Source: Triops longicaudatus (lineage: Eukaryota > Arthropoda > Branchiopoda > Notostraca > Triopsidae). Taken from it: a DNA stretch of 64,000 nucleotides. This document shows positions 12,189-25,353 of the stretch, piece by piece (within the stretch, counting starts at the first letter, position 1; every line of letters begins with the position of its first letter). A model generated the notes under the pieces. The model ran no database searches. It worked only from the letters and a program-made list of their open reading frames with translations, and was not told the DNA's origin. The stretch covers positions 1,984,001 to 2,048,000 of the forward strand of contig JAGQDJ010000260.1 in the NCBI GenBank assembly GCA_022885665.1, written 5' to 3'. The translations under genes and the position numbers were made by a program.

Positions 12189-14933
12189 GTTGTAACCGCT
12201 CCTTTGCGACGATAAGGGGAGGCTAATTCTAAGTGCAAGTAAGCAAGAATAACACACGTTAACAAGGGTTCCAATCCTGAATACCGAAACTAATCTTCAA
12301 GATTATTGACACAAATAGAGTTTAAAGTACTTCTGCTTAAGTTTGTTATAGTTGATCTGTGGAAACTTGTGTTTGTAAACCGATACACAATTGTCGTGAC
12401 CAGCCCATTCACAGCTTCGGGTATAAAAGTTGCATACAAGGCGGGTTTACTTACTAAGAACTTCAAAAGTTGAATCTATTTTGTCCTCATACAAGTGCAC
12501 TAATCATGTCGTTAGACAATCAATTAATTTGTTCAAATAGAAGAATTTAACACACTTTACTAAACGTCAATGAACAGAACATGACGGAACTTAACACGCA
12601 GGCTAACAGTACCGCTTTAAGGCGTCTCTGATATACACCAAAAATAAGCATGCGCGCTCTAGGGGAAATGTGAGTACACAGAGCGGGTAGGTCAAAGTGC
12701 AATTACGAGATTCGTTTCTGGGAACGTACCTTATAATTTTGCACATTTCTTTCCATTTGTTCATTCCACTCCTTACTTTTTATATAGTGTTATCCATACT
12801 ATCTTACGCTTTTCTTTAACCCTGACGTACTTTCCATTCGAGCTCATATGAAGCCTAAACTTTACACCAGCGAAAAAGGTGACACAATACGCAGCTACTT
12901 CTAAAAAGATTGTCAAAAATGAAGTTGTGATACAAAGATTTATTCCTTTGGGAGTAGTACCTTCTACGTAAGTTTTCCATAGCCTTTATTTAAACTAAAT
13001 TGAAAAACTATGAAATTCACATTTAATGCCTGTGCATTTTTTTCTAAAAGTTTCTCAACGAAAATGACGTATTTTTTGTTATTGTGTAATTTTCGTGTAT
13101 GTGTGTTTCTTTTAAATAATTTTATAGACAGGCTGCATTAATTTGTGCGGCAGTTTGCTTTATACGGACCCTATGTATTTGTAGCGTCTTTTTCTTCTTA
13201 AACGACTAATGGCATGGCTCAGCTCACGTGATTCGACTCACAGAATCGGCACGGCTACATGAATGCCCGTTCCAAACGTGCATCCGTGCTCATGAACGAA
13301 GTCGATATGCACCTATTAGCCTACTGGACTTAGGGCAAAGAAAACTTGAGCAGAACTTAAATCTAGTCGTGAAAGGCTTAGCCTTTCCCAAGAAGGAAGT
13401 GCTTTGGCGACCTTGCCCTTCACTGAGAGCTAACATGTTTCCAGTCCACCACTCGACGAAGACTAATAACATTCGATTACGGAGCCGAAATAATCTACCT
13501 ATTGCAGCGCAAGGTGATCGTAGTTTGCTATACAAAAGCCCTAGCCGTAAAGGTGTAATCAAGCCAAGCCCCCCCACTGTGACAAGAATCAAAATTTGAC
13601 ACAGCTCTAAAAGTACCCATTGTGAAGCTCAAATCCGATCCGCCCACGAAGAACTTTGCGTTGAGAAGAAAAACCGTATATTTTATATTAATCCAACACT
13701 TTGACAGCCCAGTTTCCGGGATATGTTTTATCTGATTTGTTATAGCTACCTGAGAGCTGATATAATATCTAAGAACTTCTAGAAGCGCTGGCAATTACGT
13801 TGAACGTAAAACCAGCACGCAAACTATTCGAATCCATGGGCGAAAATTGCGAATCCGAAAACTCAATCTTTTCCAAAACTACTTTGATTTTCTTACATAA
13901 TAAAGTCTGTTTTATAATTCATCCTTTTTTTAACAAACGCATTCCACGAGTACTCTTTGCCTAACTCGGGCAACTTATCTTCGTTGACCTAATCTTTGAA
14001 AAGATTAGAAAAGGCACCGGAAATTTCCGTAAGCATGTACTATTCATTAAAGTTCTCTTCATAAAAAATAACCAAGTAAAAATGTCTATTAACTATACAA
14101 CAATGAGTAACCATGAAAGTTGCCGTCGCGAAAGCCAGGCTTTGGATTCCAGAATATTCATTGCAGAATAGCATAGGATCCTACGCACGCAAGAGCCATG
14201 TAATAAGCATTAGGGCACTTCCTTCGGCCGTTTTTTGGGGTGTCCAGTTAAAAAACTAGGGAATTCATGGTCGTGAGACTCTATAGGTTTTTATCCCATC
14301 GGAAGAATTGGAGCTACAGAACTACAACAAAATCTCGCTATAATGAACATCCAATTGATCAGAAACTTTTATGCGTACAGCCGAAGTTCGTTGTAGCCAA
14401 CCCTTTGATTAGGCTCAGCGTGCTCCAAATGCGCCAACCTTAGAATTTGCAACCCAGCTTTGTGAGTCAGCGGTTAGCGTAAGCGAAAGCATGTAGGTGA
14501 AGGCTACTCCTGTAATTGAAGCTATTTCGAAGCTTGGACTTGCTAATAATTTAAGTTGGACAAGGAACGGCTCGGCTTGACTGGGTATCCTTCGTGACGT
14601 AAGCCGGTGCTCCATGAGCCAAATCAAACTATAGCTGCTCTGCATGGGTTTGTCAGCCATCCGTACTATGCCGAATTGACTCGTGCTCTCATAAGGAAGA
14701 GTGTCTTGGATTTATTATTAAATTACTTTGGTTTTACTGACTTATAAAACGACATAAGTAAGGTTATTACAGACTAATTTTCTTTGACTGAGAATTAGAT
14801 TTTTATGCCACATGGTTAAAAGTTATTTCCACTCAAACGCTTCCAAAGTTAATAAATTAGTCACTCATCGGACAGAAAAGGAATTAGAAGGGTAGACAAC
14901 AAATATTGAGAACACCACTTGAATTGTTCTTGA

Positions 14934-14957
14934 TTTTTTTTTTTTAAAAAAAAAAAA
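14934..14957. repeat. T12-A12 palindrome
   Basis: Twelve T followed directly by twelve A, a perfect self-complementary tract, about 80 nt before the larger hairpin. Confidence 0.7.
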
Positions 14958-15038
14958 GTTCACGCATTTATGATGAAACGATTGGCCATTTCCTTTCGGG
15001 AAACACGGCCTCAGCGTTTTGCATTCTCAGGTTTCATT

Positions 15039-15092
15039 GGTGTTTTCTCTGGTCCTGGTGTATTTATATACACCAGGACCAGAGAAAACACC
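15039..15092. repeat. Perfect 25-bp inverted repeat with 4-nt loop
   Basis: Arms 15039-15063 and 15068-15092 are exact reverse complements (each contains TCTCTGGTCCTGGTG or its complement) around the loop ttat. It could form a hairpin in DNA or RNA. It overlaps a short open frame (14970-15209), which is likely fortuitous. Confidence 0.85.
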
Positions 15093-16608
15093 CTTTACAG
15101 ACTTCCCCCACACAGCGAGGGATATGGGTTTATAGCCCCTTCCCTTCTGAAATTTTTATTTCTAATGGTGGACATGCGCGAATACCAAATATCCAATAAA
15201 ATTGCATGACCTCTCCCAGCCATCTTGAAACACACCAAAACCCCTCCGTACCGAAATCATGCGTGCGGCCCTGATCACATAATAAATTTTATTAATGCGC
15301 AAATAAGCTAGCTCTCCACTGCCGTAAGGGTGAATACAATATCTGATTATAGCGTGATTTACAAGAGAAAGTACGACTAAGAAAATAAAACCAATTTCAA
15401 TGTAAAAAAAAATATATTAAATTTAAACGAATTCAGGATGCAGCAGAAATAGCTTCCAAATATCAAAGCTTAATTAAAAGAGTACGTTGAGTAGTAATCG
15501 AAATTTAACTTTAAAATACATATCTTGTATATACAGTACTACTTGGTTCGATATAGTTTTGCAAATTATGTCACCCAAATTTTGGAAATTATGTTTGTAC
15601 GCGGGACACTGATTTTCGTCATTTTTGTACTAGCAGGCTGTTATCTCTACTGATTCTGCTAATTTTTTTATTATCACAGTCCTACGCTTAATAATAGTGT
15701 TTTGTTTATGTTTACAGACTTGCATTAAAAGATGAGACCAGTATAAAATGAGAAATTACGAGAACGGGCGAAACACAGTTTCTCGAAATACGGACAGTAC
15801 AACACAGTTCCTTAGAATATGTCGAAAATTACTCATAGATAATTAGGTTTGATAAAATATTACTTAGGCTTGCATCTGTGGAAAAATACATAAATTCGCC
15901 TGTCTCGTTCTTCACTTATACAAGTTCGTTTATTTAATCATAAGAAATAAGCCATTATTCTCAGTTGGTCATTATCAGTCTGCAGTTGCTTCGCACTCTC
16001 TCGCTACGGGTAAGAATTTAACTCTATTTTGCCATTCGTAGATCCTCTTATTCCTAGCCTAAGTTAAAACTGGTAACTTTTATCAAGTTTCCCGACATTT
16101 CCTTTACTTTCACTGAACTCCTAACTTCGTATGCGATAATTGTCGTACTGTACAGTATAAAACCTTTTCCGTTTTTAGGCGGTTTCTTCCTCTGCTTTTC
16201 ATTCCTTTCAGGTTAATGACTCGAAATATGAAAAAGCGAAATCGTTTCTATTGCACAATAACGCTGCTAGAAGGTGCAAAATCACGCGGAAATGACACAA
16301 TATTCCATGTGTATTATTCAACTCGTATGTCAGGTATTGTATGCTCCTCACTAATGAATGTTGTTAACCCACGTGACTTCTAACATAGCTTGAGGCTCTC
16401 TTTCCAAAAACAAGTTTCAACGCCCAGATTGTCTCGTTACCTGCCAGTGGGTCTGCTAGTTACCCAAGACACTCCAACCCGGACAGATTCGTAGCATTAT
16501 GCGTCCAAATGGCACGGATTTTCAGAAGGCTTAACATCGGAGCTTAAGCCCACAGTGTTACGGGGTTCAGTACAAGTTTAAACAAGTCTCATTAAACTTT
16601 TGAAGAAA

Positions 16609-19600
16609 ATGACTTCTTCTATAAGTGGTGAAAGTGTCAAGTGGAGAGTGATACCGTTTGTAGTTTTGTTTCTCGTGACCATAGCTGTGTTGTTAGGCAT
16701 CTACCGGTTCCGAGACACTTCCCAGGCGGAAGAAAATTCCAAACTTTTACATACTGCAAGGTAAATAAGTTCCGTGTTTGTTATTATGCTGCTGTGAAGG
16801 GAAAATTTGGTTACTGAACTCGGCGTAAATCAACGTAATGTAGGACAAGTAATGGTACTCGCTTTTACCTGAGCGTCACATGCCCTACTTTGTGTTCACC
16901 AAAGTCAGTAACCGAAAAGCGGACGATTTGTATTGAAGACTCGCTTTACCTTCCACAAAAACGCTCCTTTCTAGCGTAGATGGATCCTGAACCGAATCTA
17001 TTATTGTAGTGTTCATGCACCACTATTATCCTCATTGAGGTAGCGCACTGAGCGTCTTCGGGAAAGCTGCTCTGCACAACGGAGGCATTAATGGTCAGAA
17101 GAGAAAGCGCTTTATGGAAGAAACGGAAAGTCCGCGCCAAAGTCGTGAGCGCTAGATTGGTGAGGGATTCACTGCGAAAACGAGATAGTAATATCCCAAT
17201 ACCCACAAGCTCTTGCAAGGACATTGCACAGCAGCTTGCGAGGGCTGTAAACCAGTTAAAGAATCTCAAGCTTAGTTGCTTAACACTAACTGCTAAGCCG
17301 GATAAATCTCGTAAAACACAAAAACAAAGGTCATCTGCTTACTTCTTGAAGTGTATACCCGGAAGACTCGGGCAATTAACTTTGTAGCCTTGAGGCATTC
17401 AGTTAAGCATAATGGAAATACTTTCATGAAACGACGGCTTCAATGTTGCATTTTTTTCCTTGGTTTTAGGGCGCGGTCGCGATCCAAACTACGGAACTGG
17501 GAAGACATACCCACGTATGACAGGTGGTTGGTCGTTTCCAGTCAGCACGATCTAAGATATATTTGCGCTTTGATAGAAGTATCTATTGAATTAAATTGGC
17601 GTCCACTGATAGTCGGCAACAATGTCACGTGTTGCAGGTATGATATTCTTTGTACAGAATAGCCAAGGCATTGTCAATTGCCTATTCAATAACAATTCAG
17701 AAGACAAAACTGTCAGTTTTTTACTTTTCTATAACACTAACCTGATTCACTTAACATTTTACGATAACGTATTGAAATTTACCCTGCCAAGTCAAGCATG
17801 ATGCGTATCAATCACTGATTCACCTTTGCTTTCGGTAGACGGGCTTGCGTACTTGTGGACGATGCGAAAGTGGAATCAAGCAAGTATGACATTGCGGCGT
17901 ATTATCGAAACCATACCATAATTCGTCGCAATGTAGCCTACTTGTACGCCATAGAACACGGTGCGCGCCATATTTTCGACGCGTATCCGGAAACGTTCAT
18001 ATCTTCCGGAGTAGCAGTTCCTCTTTTTAAAAGTGAAATGCATCACCAGTTGCAGCACTTAACACTAGACGTTGCCTTGGGATTAGTACTGGAAAGACCT
18101 TACACTAAGAAAATCTACAACCCTTACGCCCACTTCGGGAGAAGTGATCTGTGGACAAACGGGTTCCGAAGGGTAAATGCACGTGACACGCCTCATCACA
18201 ATTACCGTATATGTGAAGTGAGGCCGCCCTCCATTGAGAAAGTAAGTAAATTATCAACCATAAATGTTTCTGTATAAGGGTCACGATGGGTCATGATGAC
18301 TTCATGGGCGCTCCCCTCCGAGCTTCAATTATGTAGTCGTCCTAAAATTTCATTCCTCGATTAATGAAAAAGTAGGCCATTTGACACCTATCTCCTTATC
18401 GAATCTGAAGCTATATGAAACTTTATTTTAGTGAATGACAAGCTATCGTTCCTTAAATGGAAATTGCTACCAATAAGAGTTCATTCTTGTGAATAAACAC
18501 GAATCGAGTAACACATTCTTATAAAAAAAAATCTTTTTGGAAAACGACGAGAGAAAGGCAGATTTCGGTTTTTGGAATGCGTACATGGGCAACCACTGGC
18601 TCAGGTATCTTCGAAAGCGAACGACAGACAGGGAGAGAGGGGCAGATAATCTTGTAGGCCGAGGAGACAAGGTATTGTGAACAAGCGAGGGATGGCTCCG
18701 TTCATAAAACCTGTCATAACCCAGTAATTAATTCTTATCGAAGATCTCTTCGTTGGAAAGTGAAGAGAGAAAGGCACTCTTGAAATTGCAGTATTCTGAC
18801 ATGACTAGTAATTTTCATACATCTTTGACACTCAGCAAGAAACAGGAAAGACATTCTTTCATACTTGATCTAGGTTTAAGAAACTACACGGGGATTTGTT
18901 ACTAACGGATTCGGGGTTCATGACAATGAAGAACTCGGTAGTATGTTAGAGCCTCTGCTTTAACAAGACATGCAAGTCATTTGTAGGCGAACAAATTTAG
19001 ACGTCTAGTTAAGAATGAATCACTTTTAGTACCCTTCAACACAGGAAGGTGATTTCCTTATTTGAACTATTTAAATTACTTCTCAATTAATATTACCTGG
19101 CTTTGAGTGCAGGGCCCTTTTACATCACATGTAGTTTATAAAGGCTTATACGTTTTTATACTTGGTGTAGTTTATGGAAGTTGATGATGGTTTCGTGGAT
19201 GTAGCAGCGCCACCGCTGACTTTACCCGGGAATTTTCTCGCTCCATTTTCGTCCAAAAATACCATGTACGCTTTGGAAGCATTCTGGGGACTGGCTTTAT
19301 TACCTGGAAAAGAAAGTCATATGCCTGCTAATCTTCGGAGATCTCTTTGGAATCAAGCTCTACTGGGTAGTATAGGGGGAAGTGTCAAATTGTCCCTTTC
19401 TTCAGCCCCTACCATTCAGTCCAGGTAAAAGTTAACGCATTCAATACTATGATGTTTTCCCTGTCCTTACCTGATTTTTCGGTTAAGGCTGAACAAGACT
19501 AGGAAAGATCCCGGAGAACTGAGAGAAACTGCCGATGGGTTTGCTAGTTACTTGTTAAAATGGACTTGTGCATCACGATCTTCCCTTGGCTGTATTCAAA

Positions 19601-22314
19601 ACCTGGCCCAAAACATGCAACGACTAAATTACATAAGCGAGTGGGAAGGGGCTTTTCTTGAACACTGGATAACGGACTTGAAACGCTTGCGGTATCTCGA
19701 ACCCCCGGTCATACCCAGACGTCGAGGTTACGGAAACCCTTGCTTAGGGGCAGATGCGCTTTATGGTGTGTCCTTTTCCCCAGCCCTTGCACCGAAAAAT
19801 GTATCCGATGAGATTGCACAACACCGAGTCAACGAGATGGCTCGATTCATACAAGATGAACAACTACTAGATAATCATACCAAACAAAACGCAGATCCTT
19901 CGAACACCGCAACAGCGAGGAAAGTCGCAAATAATAAGCCCATAGGTCATGGAGAAACTAAGCCACATTTGGATGTGTTTGTTGTGGCCGACGAGAACGG
20001 AAATGGACAAGCTGAGGCATCGACAAAACTTGACGATAAATTGATCAGCTTCCATCGCACCGAACCAGGAAGTGAACTTCCTCTGCAAGCCAAGTCTTCC
20101 GAATCATTGGAATTTACCAGCCTTGGCAGCAAGAGCTTAACTAAAGAATTTGCAGATTACATGTGCCCTGGGTTTTCAACTTTCTACCCCTACACAGCAA
20201 ACGTAACGTTCGATAATATCTTGCTGATTGTAGCCATATCCAGCTCTCGGTTCGAGCTGATACCCTTTTTCGAAGTTATGTATCGGCACCAGTTCAAAAA
20301 CATCCTGTACTGCGGCACGCCGCACGAATCCATCGAGATTTTCCTCAGAAAATACCAAACGTCCGAAGACCGTTCTTTTACCTTTTTACCCATTCATACC
20401 AAGCATACGTACGAGTGTTTGATTGGTGCGTTAGAAATGGGTTACAAAGTGGATGGCTACCTTGTGACGACAGAGGATACTTTGCTTGAGTCTTGGAATT
20501 TACCGTACGAGGAAGCACACAAAATTTGGTTTGGAGGTGACAGAAACGCAAAAATCACGGCAAGAGATTGGCGCTCTGTTGATCCAGGTGCCCAGAAAGT
20601 ACCCCGCAGTGCTGACGGAACCTTGAAAGCCTTGGAATTCCTCAGAAGTGCTTTAATTGGCTCCTATGAGGATACGACCTTCGCCAAATTTGTTAAAAGG
20701 TCTATTGACGTGACAGTGCGGACTGAAAACATAGAATCTATATCTCAAGATTTATTAAGAGACGATCCCGAAGGCGAAGAAGGTGACGAGGACATTCATG
20801 TGAGATTCAATGTTGACGAGGTGAATGGTCAAGAATCTGTCGAAGTCTCAGTAGGTAGAAGCCCCCAGCTTAAGAAGGCTACTCATGAAATTCATACAAA
20901 GTTAGAAAATGACAGCGCATTTTCTTTACCGGAAACTGACAACGAAAAGAACATTACGGTGGAGGACTCCAACGACAACAATCTAATAATTGATTCTTTC
21001 GATGAACTCTTCGCTAATAATACGGCAGATGTCCTGGTAGAAAATATTCCGCACCTGTCGGCAGAAACAGAATTCAGAAATGAAGAGGAACAAAGCCAGA
21101 ACACTTCGTCTGTAACTGACGACGGTGATTTTGTGGATGACGTCGATGAACGTCCAATATCGGAACTGTTGCGAAAAATCTTGGTGGCAACCAGAAATAG
21201 CACGCAAGAAACTTCAACTGTGTCAGATTTAACGGCTGAAAGTGCGTCTGCGACATCTGTTGACACGACTACAGATCAACAAACATTACTGCAATTGACC
21301 AATGCAACAACTGCCGTTGCCGAAGACACCCAGGTCTTAGACGTACAAAATATCGATGAAGTTGTTAAACAAAGTGACAGCCATGATACTGATATGTCCA
21401 AACCTGCGGAAGTCACCAATAATACAGGCATCAATAGCGAGCACCTCGACGTACACCATGACTTGGAAGTAGTTCCAACAATTGTTAGTTCGACTCAGTC
21501 CATCGCAGACTTGGAACTTCGCAGGGGTATACAGGAAACAACGCCTCACCAGTCAGCCAATCACTTGAAGATTAACGAATCTGCGTCAGAAATCATTCCA
21601 GTTTTTACCGAATCTCCCGTCTCATTTAATTTGACTTCCACTGAGTTAACGCTGGGGTATTCCACTACCGAAGAATCTACAAAGAAACGCATGAATGGAA
21701 AACACGACGAGGAGCGAGGAACATCGGAACATCACGTAGAAGAACTGTTTTCAAATCTCATGGAAGTCTATGCACAGATCAAGGAAAATTTGGGAGTGAC
21801 ATCAGAGAGCAGTCGCGCGGAATACGTTCTCACCTCTGACGAATCTGATCGAATGCCTTCAAGGTTCAATACCGCGAAGACTCGGTCCTTCGCTTGTGAA
21901 AAGGGCACGAGCATAGAATTTTGCAAAGTGGCATCTGATTTTCTTTCTCACCTTACTCATAACCTCGGCCATGATTTTAGACTCTTTTACGACAAAGTCC
22001 CCGTATACTACATTCCAACAGGACACCAATTGAAGTTTTACTTGATTAGTACGTTACTCTTGCAGCACGGCGTTACAGATGAGTTTGCCGTTCCCTTAAT
22101 ACTTCGGGGTCTTGCTTACGAAAAGGACTGGGTTTTGCTGGAAAAATCGAATTTCGGGACAAAGGCAGGAGACAACCTCACTAAATATCCATTTTTCCAG
22201 ACCTCGGCTTCATTTTTGAATCCCATAGATTTGCATGCCATAGTTAACAGCAGCCGATTGCAAAAAGTGTTTTGCTTGAAGTATCTTTTGAGAATATTGC
22301 AAAATTCGCTTTGA
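16609..22314 (+). CDS. DUF288 / STELLO-like glycosyltransferase, type II membrane protein
   Basis: Proposed exons: 16609-16760, 17470-17637, 17839-18241, 19113-19130, 19171-19424, 19488-22314, giving about 1273 residues. The 18-nt exon and the 40-nt intron after it are uncertain; without them the frame still joins at 19171. Residues about 12-30 form a single hydrophobic anchor behind a short N-terminus, as in Golgi type II enzymes. DUF288 signatures follow: DRWLVVSS, YRNHTIIRRNVAYLYAIEHG, HIFDAYPET, NPYAHFG, a Leu/Pro segment then NTMYALEAFWGLAL, and DGFASYLLKWTC. After residue about 757 comes a roughly 370-residue acidic Ser/Thr-rich insert. The conserved tail (FCKVASDFLSH, PVYYIPTG, FAVPLILRGL) follows. 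The plant STELLO proteins act in the Golgi with cellulose synthase; nematodes carry DUF288 proteins of unknown role. The substrate here is unknown. Confidence 0.8.
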
Positions 22315-22954
22315 GTTTTTAACGTTCTCCGACATTTTGTAATAATCTTCAGTTCTGTGTCGTTAAAAATTACCGACAAGACAATGTGAAAAGAATCTGT
22401 GTTATTCAACAAGCATTAAGCCATGTATAGAATCGTAGCTTGAAATCAAGCCGCGATGAGATTGTTGAACAAATCAGTATTCGTACAAGTTTATTTTAAC
22501 CGAAGTGTACATTATACTGCCTAGTTATATTTTTCGCGACATTGTATACAAAATGAATATACGATTGGAATATTATTGGATAATGCAAATGTCTTGCAAA
22601 TTAATATTAATAGCTTCGGGTCAATTCTCGGCCAAGGATTCCTTCGTAACATAAGAAAACAGATTTTCCTTTCACATATTTCTTTCCAAGATATTACCTC
22701 AAATTCATTAGTTTATTTAATCGTTGATCACCTTATAAATTACAATGCAGTAAATGTTAGAAACCAGAAGAAGTTGAATTTATCGTCATCTCTCTAGTTT
22801 CGCGTCTTAAAAGTAAAAAAAGAAGCATAGAAATAAAAGAGCGGCATTTTCAAAATATTAAAAAGGCGAAGTGTATTTCATCACATAGACACTATCCATG
22901 ACAGGGTCCAAGGCAATTTTCGTGCCGAAAAACGAACAAAGGAAACATTGTAAG
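22315..22954. other. Convergent spacer between STELLO-like and POLA1 genes
   Basis: About 640 nt of AT-rich sequence between two stop codons on opposite strands. It must hold both 3' UTRs. An AATAAA lies near 22830 on the plus strand, a possible poly(A) signal for the upstream gene, but more than 500 nt from its stop. Confidence 0.45.
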
Positions 22955-25322
22955 TTACACAGGTTCTTCTTTTACATGGACATCTAGTGCCATATCTTTC
23001 GGGTACATTCCACTAAACAAATCCTGCAAATCAACATGGGCGTACGCTGAACGATTAAGCCACTTTTCGCTAACATGGCCAAGGCTACTATAAGCCTTTT
23101 GCAATAACTGCTGTGAATCTACTGACTGAGGCGGTTTTGTAAATATCTTCTGATAAAAGCACAACTGTTTGTACAAATCTGCGTCCGAATACTGCAAACA
23201 AACAACACGTAAGTTTTTCGCAATTAAAAATCTTAACGATAACCTACTTCCTTGTACATAAGACTCTTGCCACAACCAAAGCAATGCGGCAAACCACGCT
23301 GTAGCCTTAACGGCATACGACGGATACGTGCTGAACACGCTGGATCCTCGCAAATTAGCCAAGCCTGATGGTTACAAAAGATACAAAAAACGATGATTGT
23401 TACAATCAACCGGTCCATTTCCCCCATATTTCCTAATCAGCCTTGGTTGGAAAGGCATACATACCGAATAAAATTTTTGGATATCCGAGCGCACGCTATT
23501 TGTTAACTTGTTCACCAAGCGTGGTAAATAGGTATAAGGTGCTACGTTGCATGCCTTGTTCGGACACGCTTGAAGGATTGGCACAGTACTAGGATTACCC
23601 TACAAGGAAACATATTTAGCACAAGGTAAAAGACAAGAATCGCTACAAACAAACCATGGCTTGCGTGATTGTCTCAATGCTAATGCTAATGACTGTCAAA
23701 CAATCAGGATTTGGACAAGTAAAGTTAAACGGATGACAGCTCTTAAAGCGTTCGTCGTCATTTTCCACGTTTCCTGCCGCACTGTCTTCCGCATTGTGCT
23801 TGGCAGAGTTAACGGCGTATGTCTGAACATCTAAGCCTTGAAATTTAAAAAGATAAACATACAATAAATATTTAAAAATTATTTAGAAAATAGAGTCCTT
23901 TTTTGTAAGTTAACTTATGATATTTATCAAAACGTATACGATATTGTAATTAATTGCATTACACCGCAAGATGAAAATTCTCTTCGCTAGTGGATACGTA
24001 ATAGAAAACATACCAAGGCATTTTGCCAAGCGAGAGGAATCAGTTCCTTCTAAAGGCTCACACAGACGGTCGATGACAGCAAAAACTTGCTGTCCTAGGT
24101 AGTACTTGACATCTGGTTTTAAAACTGACTGGCCTTCTTCAGCTTTCATGTTTCCCGCAGCTCTTACGTCGTCCACGCTGTACGCTCTCTGACTCGGTGC
24201 CAAATTACTACCATCCTAAAAACACAAACCGAGTGTTTCAAGTCTTAAATCAGTATTAATGTTCATAATTATTTATAAGCAGCCTTGTGCGGTCAAGTAA
24301 AAGGAAACAAAAAGGAAATGAACCTGGCAAATGATGTACGAAACGGTATCTCCAGTTTTTAGTTTTTTGCCACCTTTCGAATTCGCTCGTAAGGCCACTT
24401 GAACATGCGCTAAACTCTTAGCATCGCTGTAGTCTTCTGGGTTCTTAGTCAGCTGCTTCGTGATGGCTAACGCAGGAATCGGAATTCGTCCCTCGTCTAG
24501 TCGAGTCTTCACCTCTTCTAGGTGGGAGTGAATCTTGGCTATACGGTCATCCGGTGGCATGTCTGTCAATATCTGATCAAGAACAAACCTAAAAGATAAA
24601 ACGAAACGGTTGTTTCGATGTTTTTCATAACGGATTCCAAGAACTTAAATTACTCCTTACGGGTGATATGAATACAACACACAAACAAATATAAATTAAG
24701 CTTACTTTCCAGTATCAATGGCTAACTGCGACCAATCACGCCGGACAATATCTAGACCCTTCACTTCCTGTTGGAAGGACAATTGTCCGTCAGGTAACTT
24801 GCACACGGTAACAGCGGCATATTTTTTCTTTTTTAGCAACAAGAGCCGTTGAAATACACCATCGATTTCGAGCTCAAGGTACTTGTACAGTTTGTTCACT
24901 TCACCTTTGATCTACAGCACAGAAACGTGTTTAAGTAGACGATAATCTGCGACTTGGTAAGTTTTACCTTGTTACCAAGCTTAAAGACTTGCTCCAGGTC
25001 TTTGCAATTGCTATTTATCATTAAGGAATCCGTATCACCGTAAACTACGTCTAGATTCAAACGACTGACTAATTCACGAGTTTGAAGCAGTGTTTCTCTG
25101 CCTTTGGCTGAAATTTCATAAAGATGGTTTCATTAAGCACAACTAAGCTCTTACTTTTAAGAATTCATACCTGTAATCAGTGCTGCTAAGGGTTTGGCAT
25201 AAAATCTGGAATACTGAAAACCCAAGCAACCATACATACTATTGGCCGTCAACTTCAACGCTTTCTGGCGAATGTCGTACTAAATAAATAAATAAAAAAA
25301 AATAATAAATAAATAAAAATAA

Positions 25323-25353
<31 letters not shown>

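Larger units (their letters stand above)
12189..16608. other. Gene-poor spacer of 4.4 kb with hairpin-forming repeats
   Basis: It lies between the divergent Pak and STELLO-like genes, so it should hold both promoters. A region at 13228-13599 is open on both strands (123 and 100 codons) but has no recognisable domain. A T12A12 palindrome lies at 14934-14957 and a long hairpin at 15039-15092. No tRNA or other RNA gene was recognised. Confidence 0.5.

Noticed and set aside
13228..13599. 123-codon plus and 100-codon minus frames
   Set aside because: No domain, no splice partners and no family resemblance; open on both strands, which suggests chance.
14415..14660. 81-codon minus-strand frame with even composition
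   Set aside because: No homology recognised and no flanking splice sites; left as unsupported.
17091..17387. 98-codon plus-strand frame, and a longer minus-strand frame over 16946-17269
   Set aside because: They lie in the first intron of the STELLO-like gene, and neither continues into its exons.
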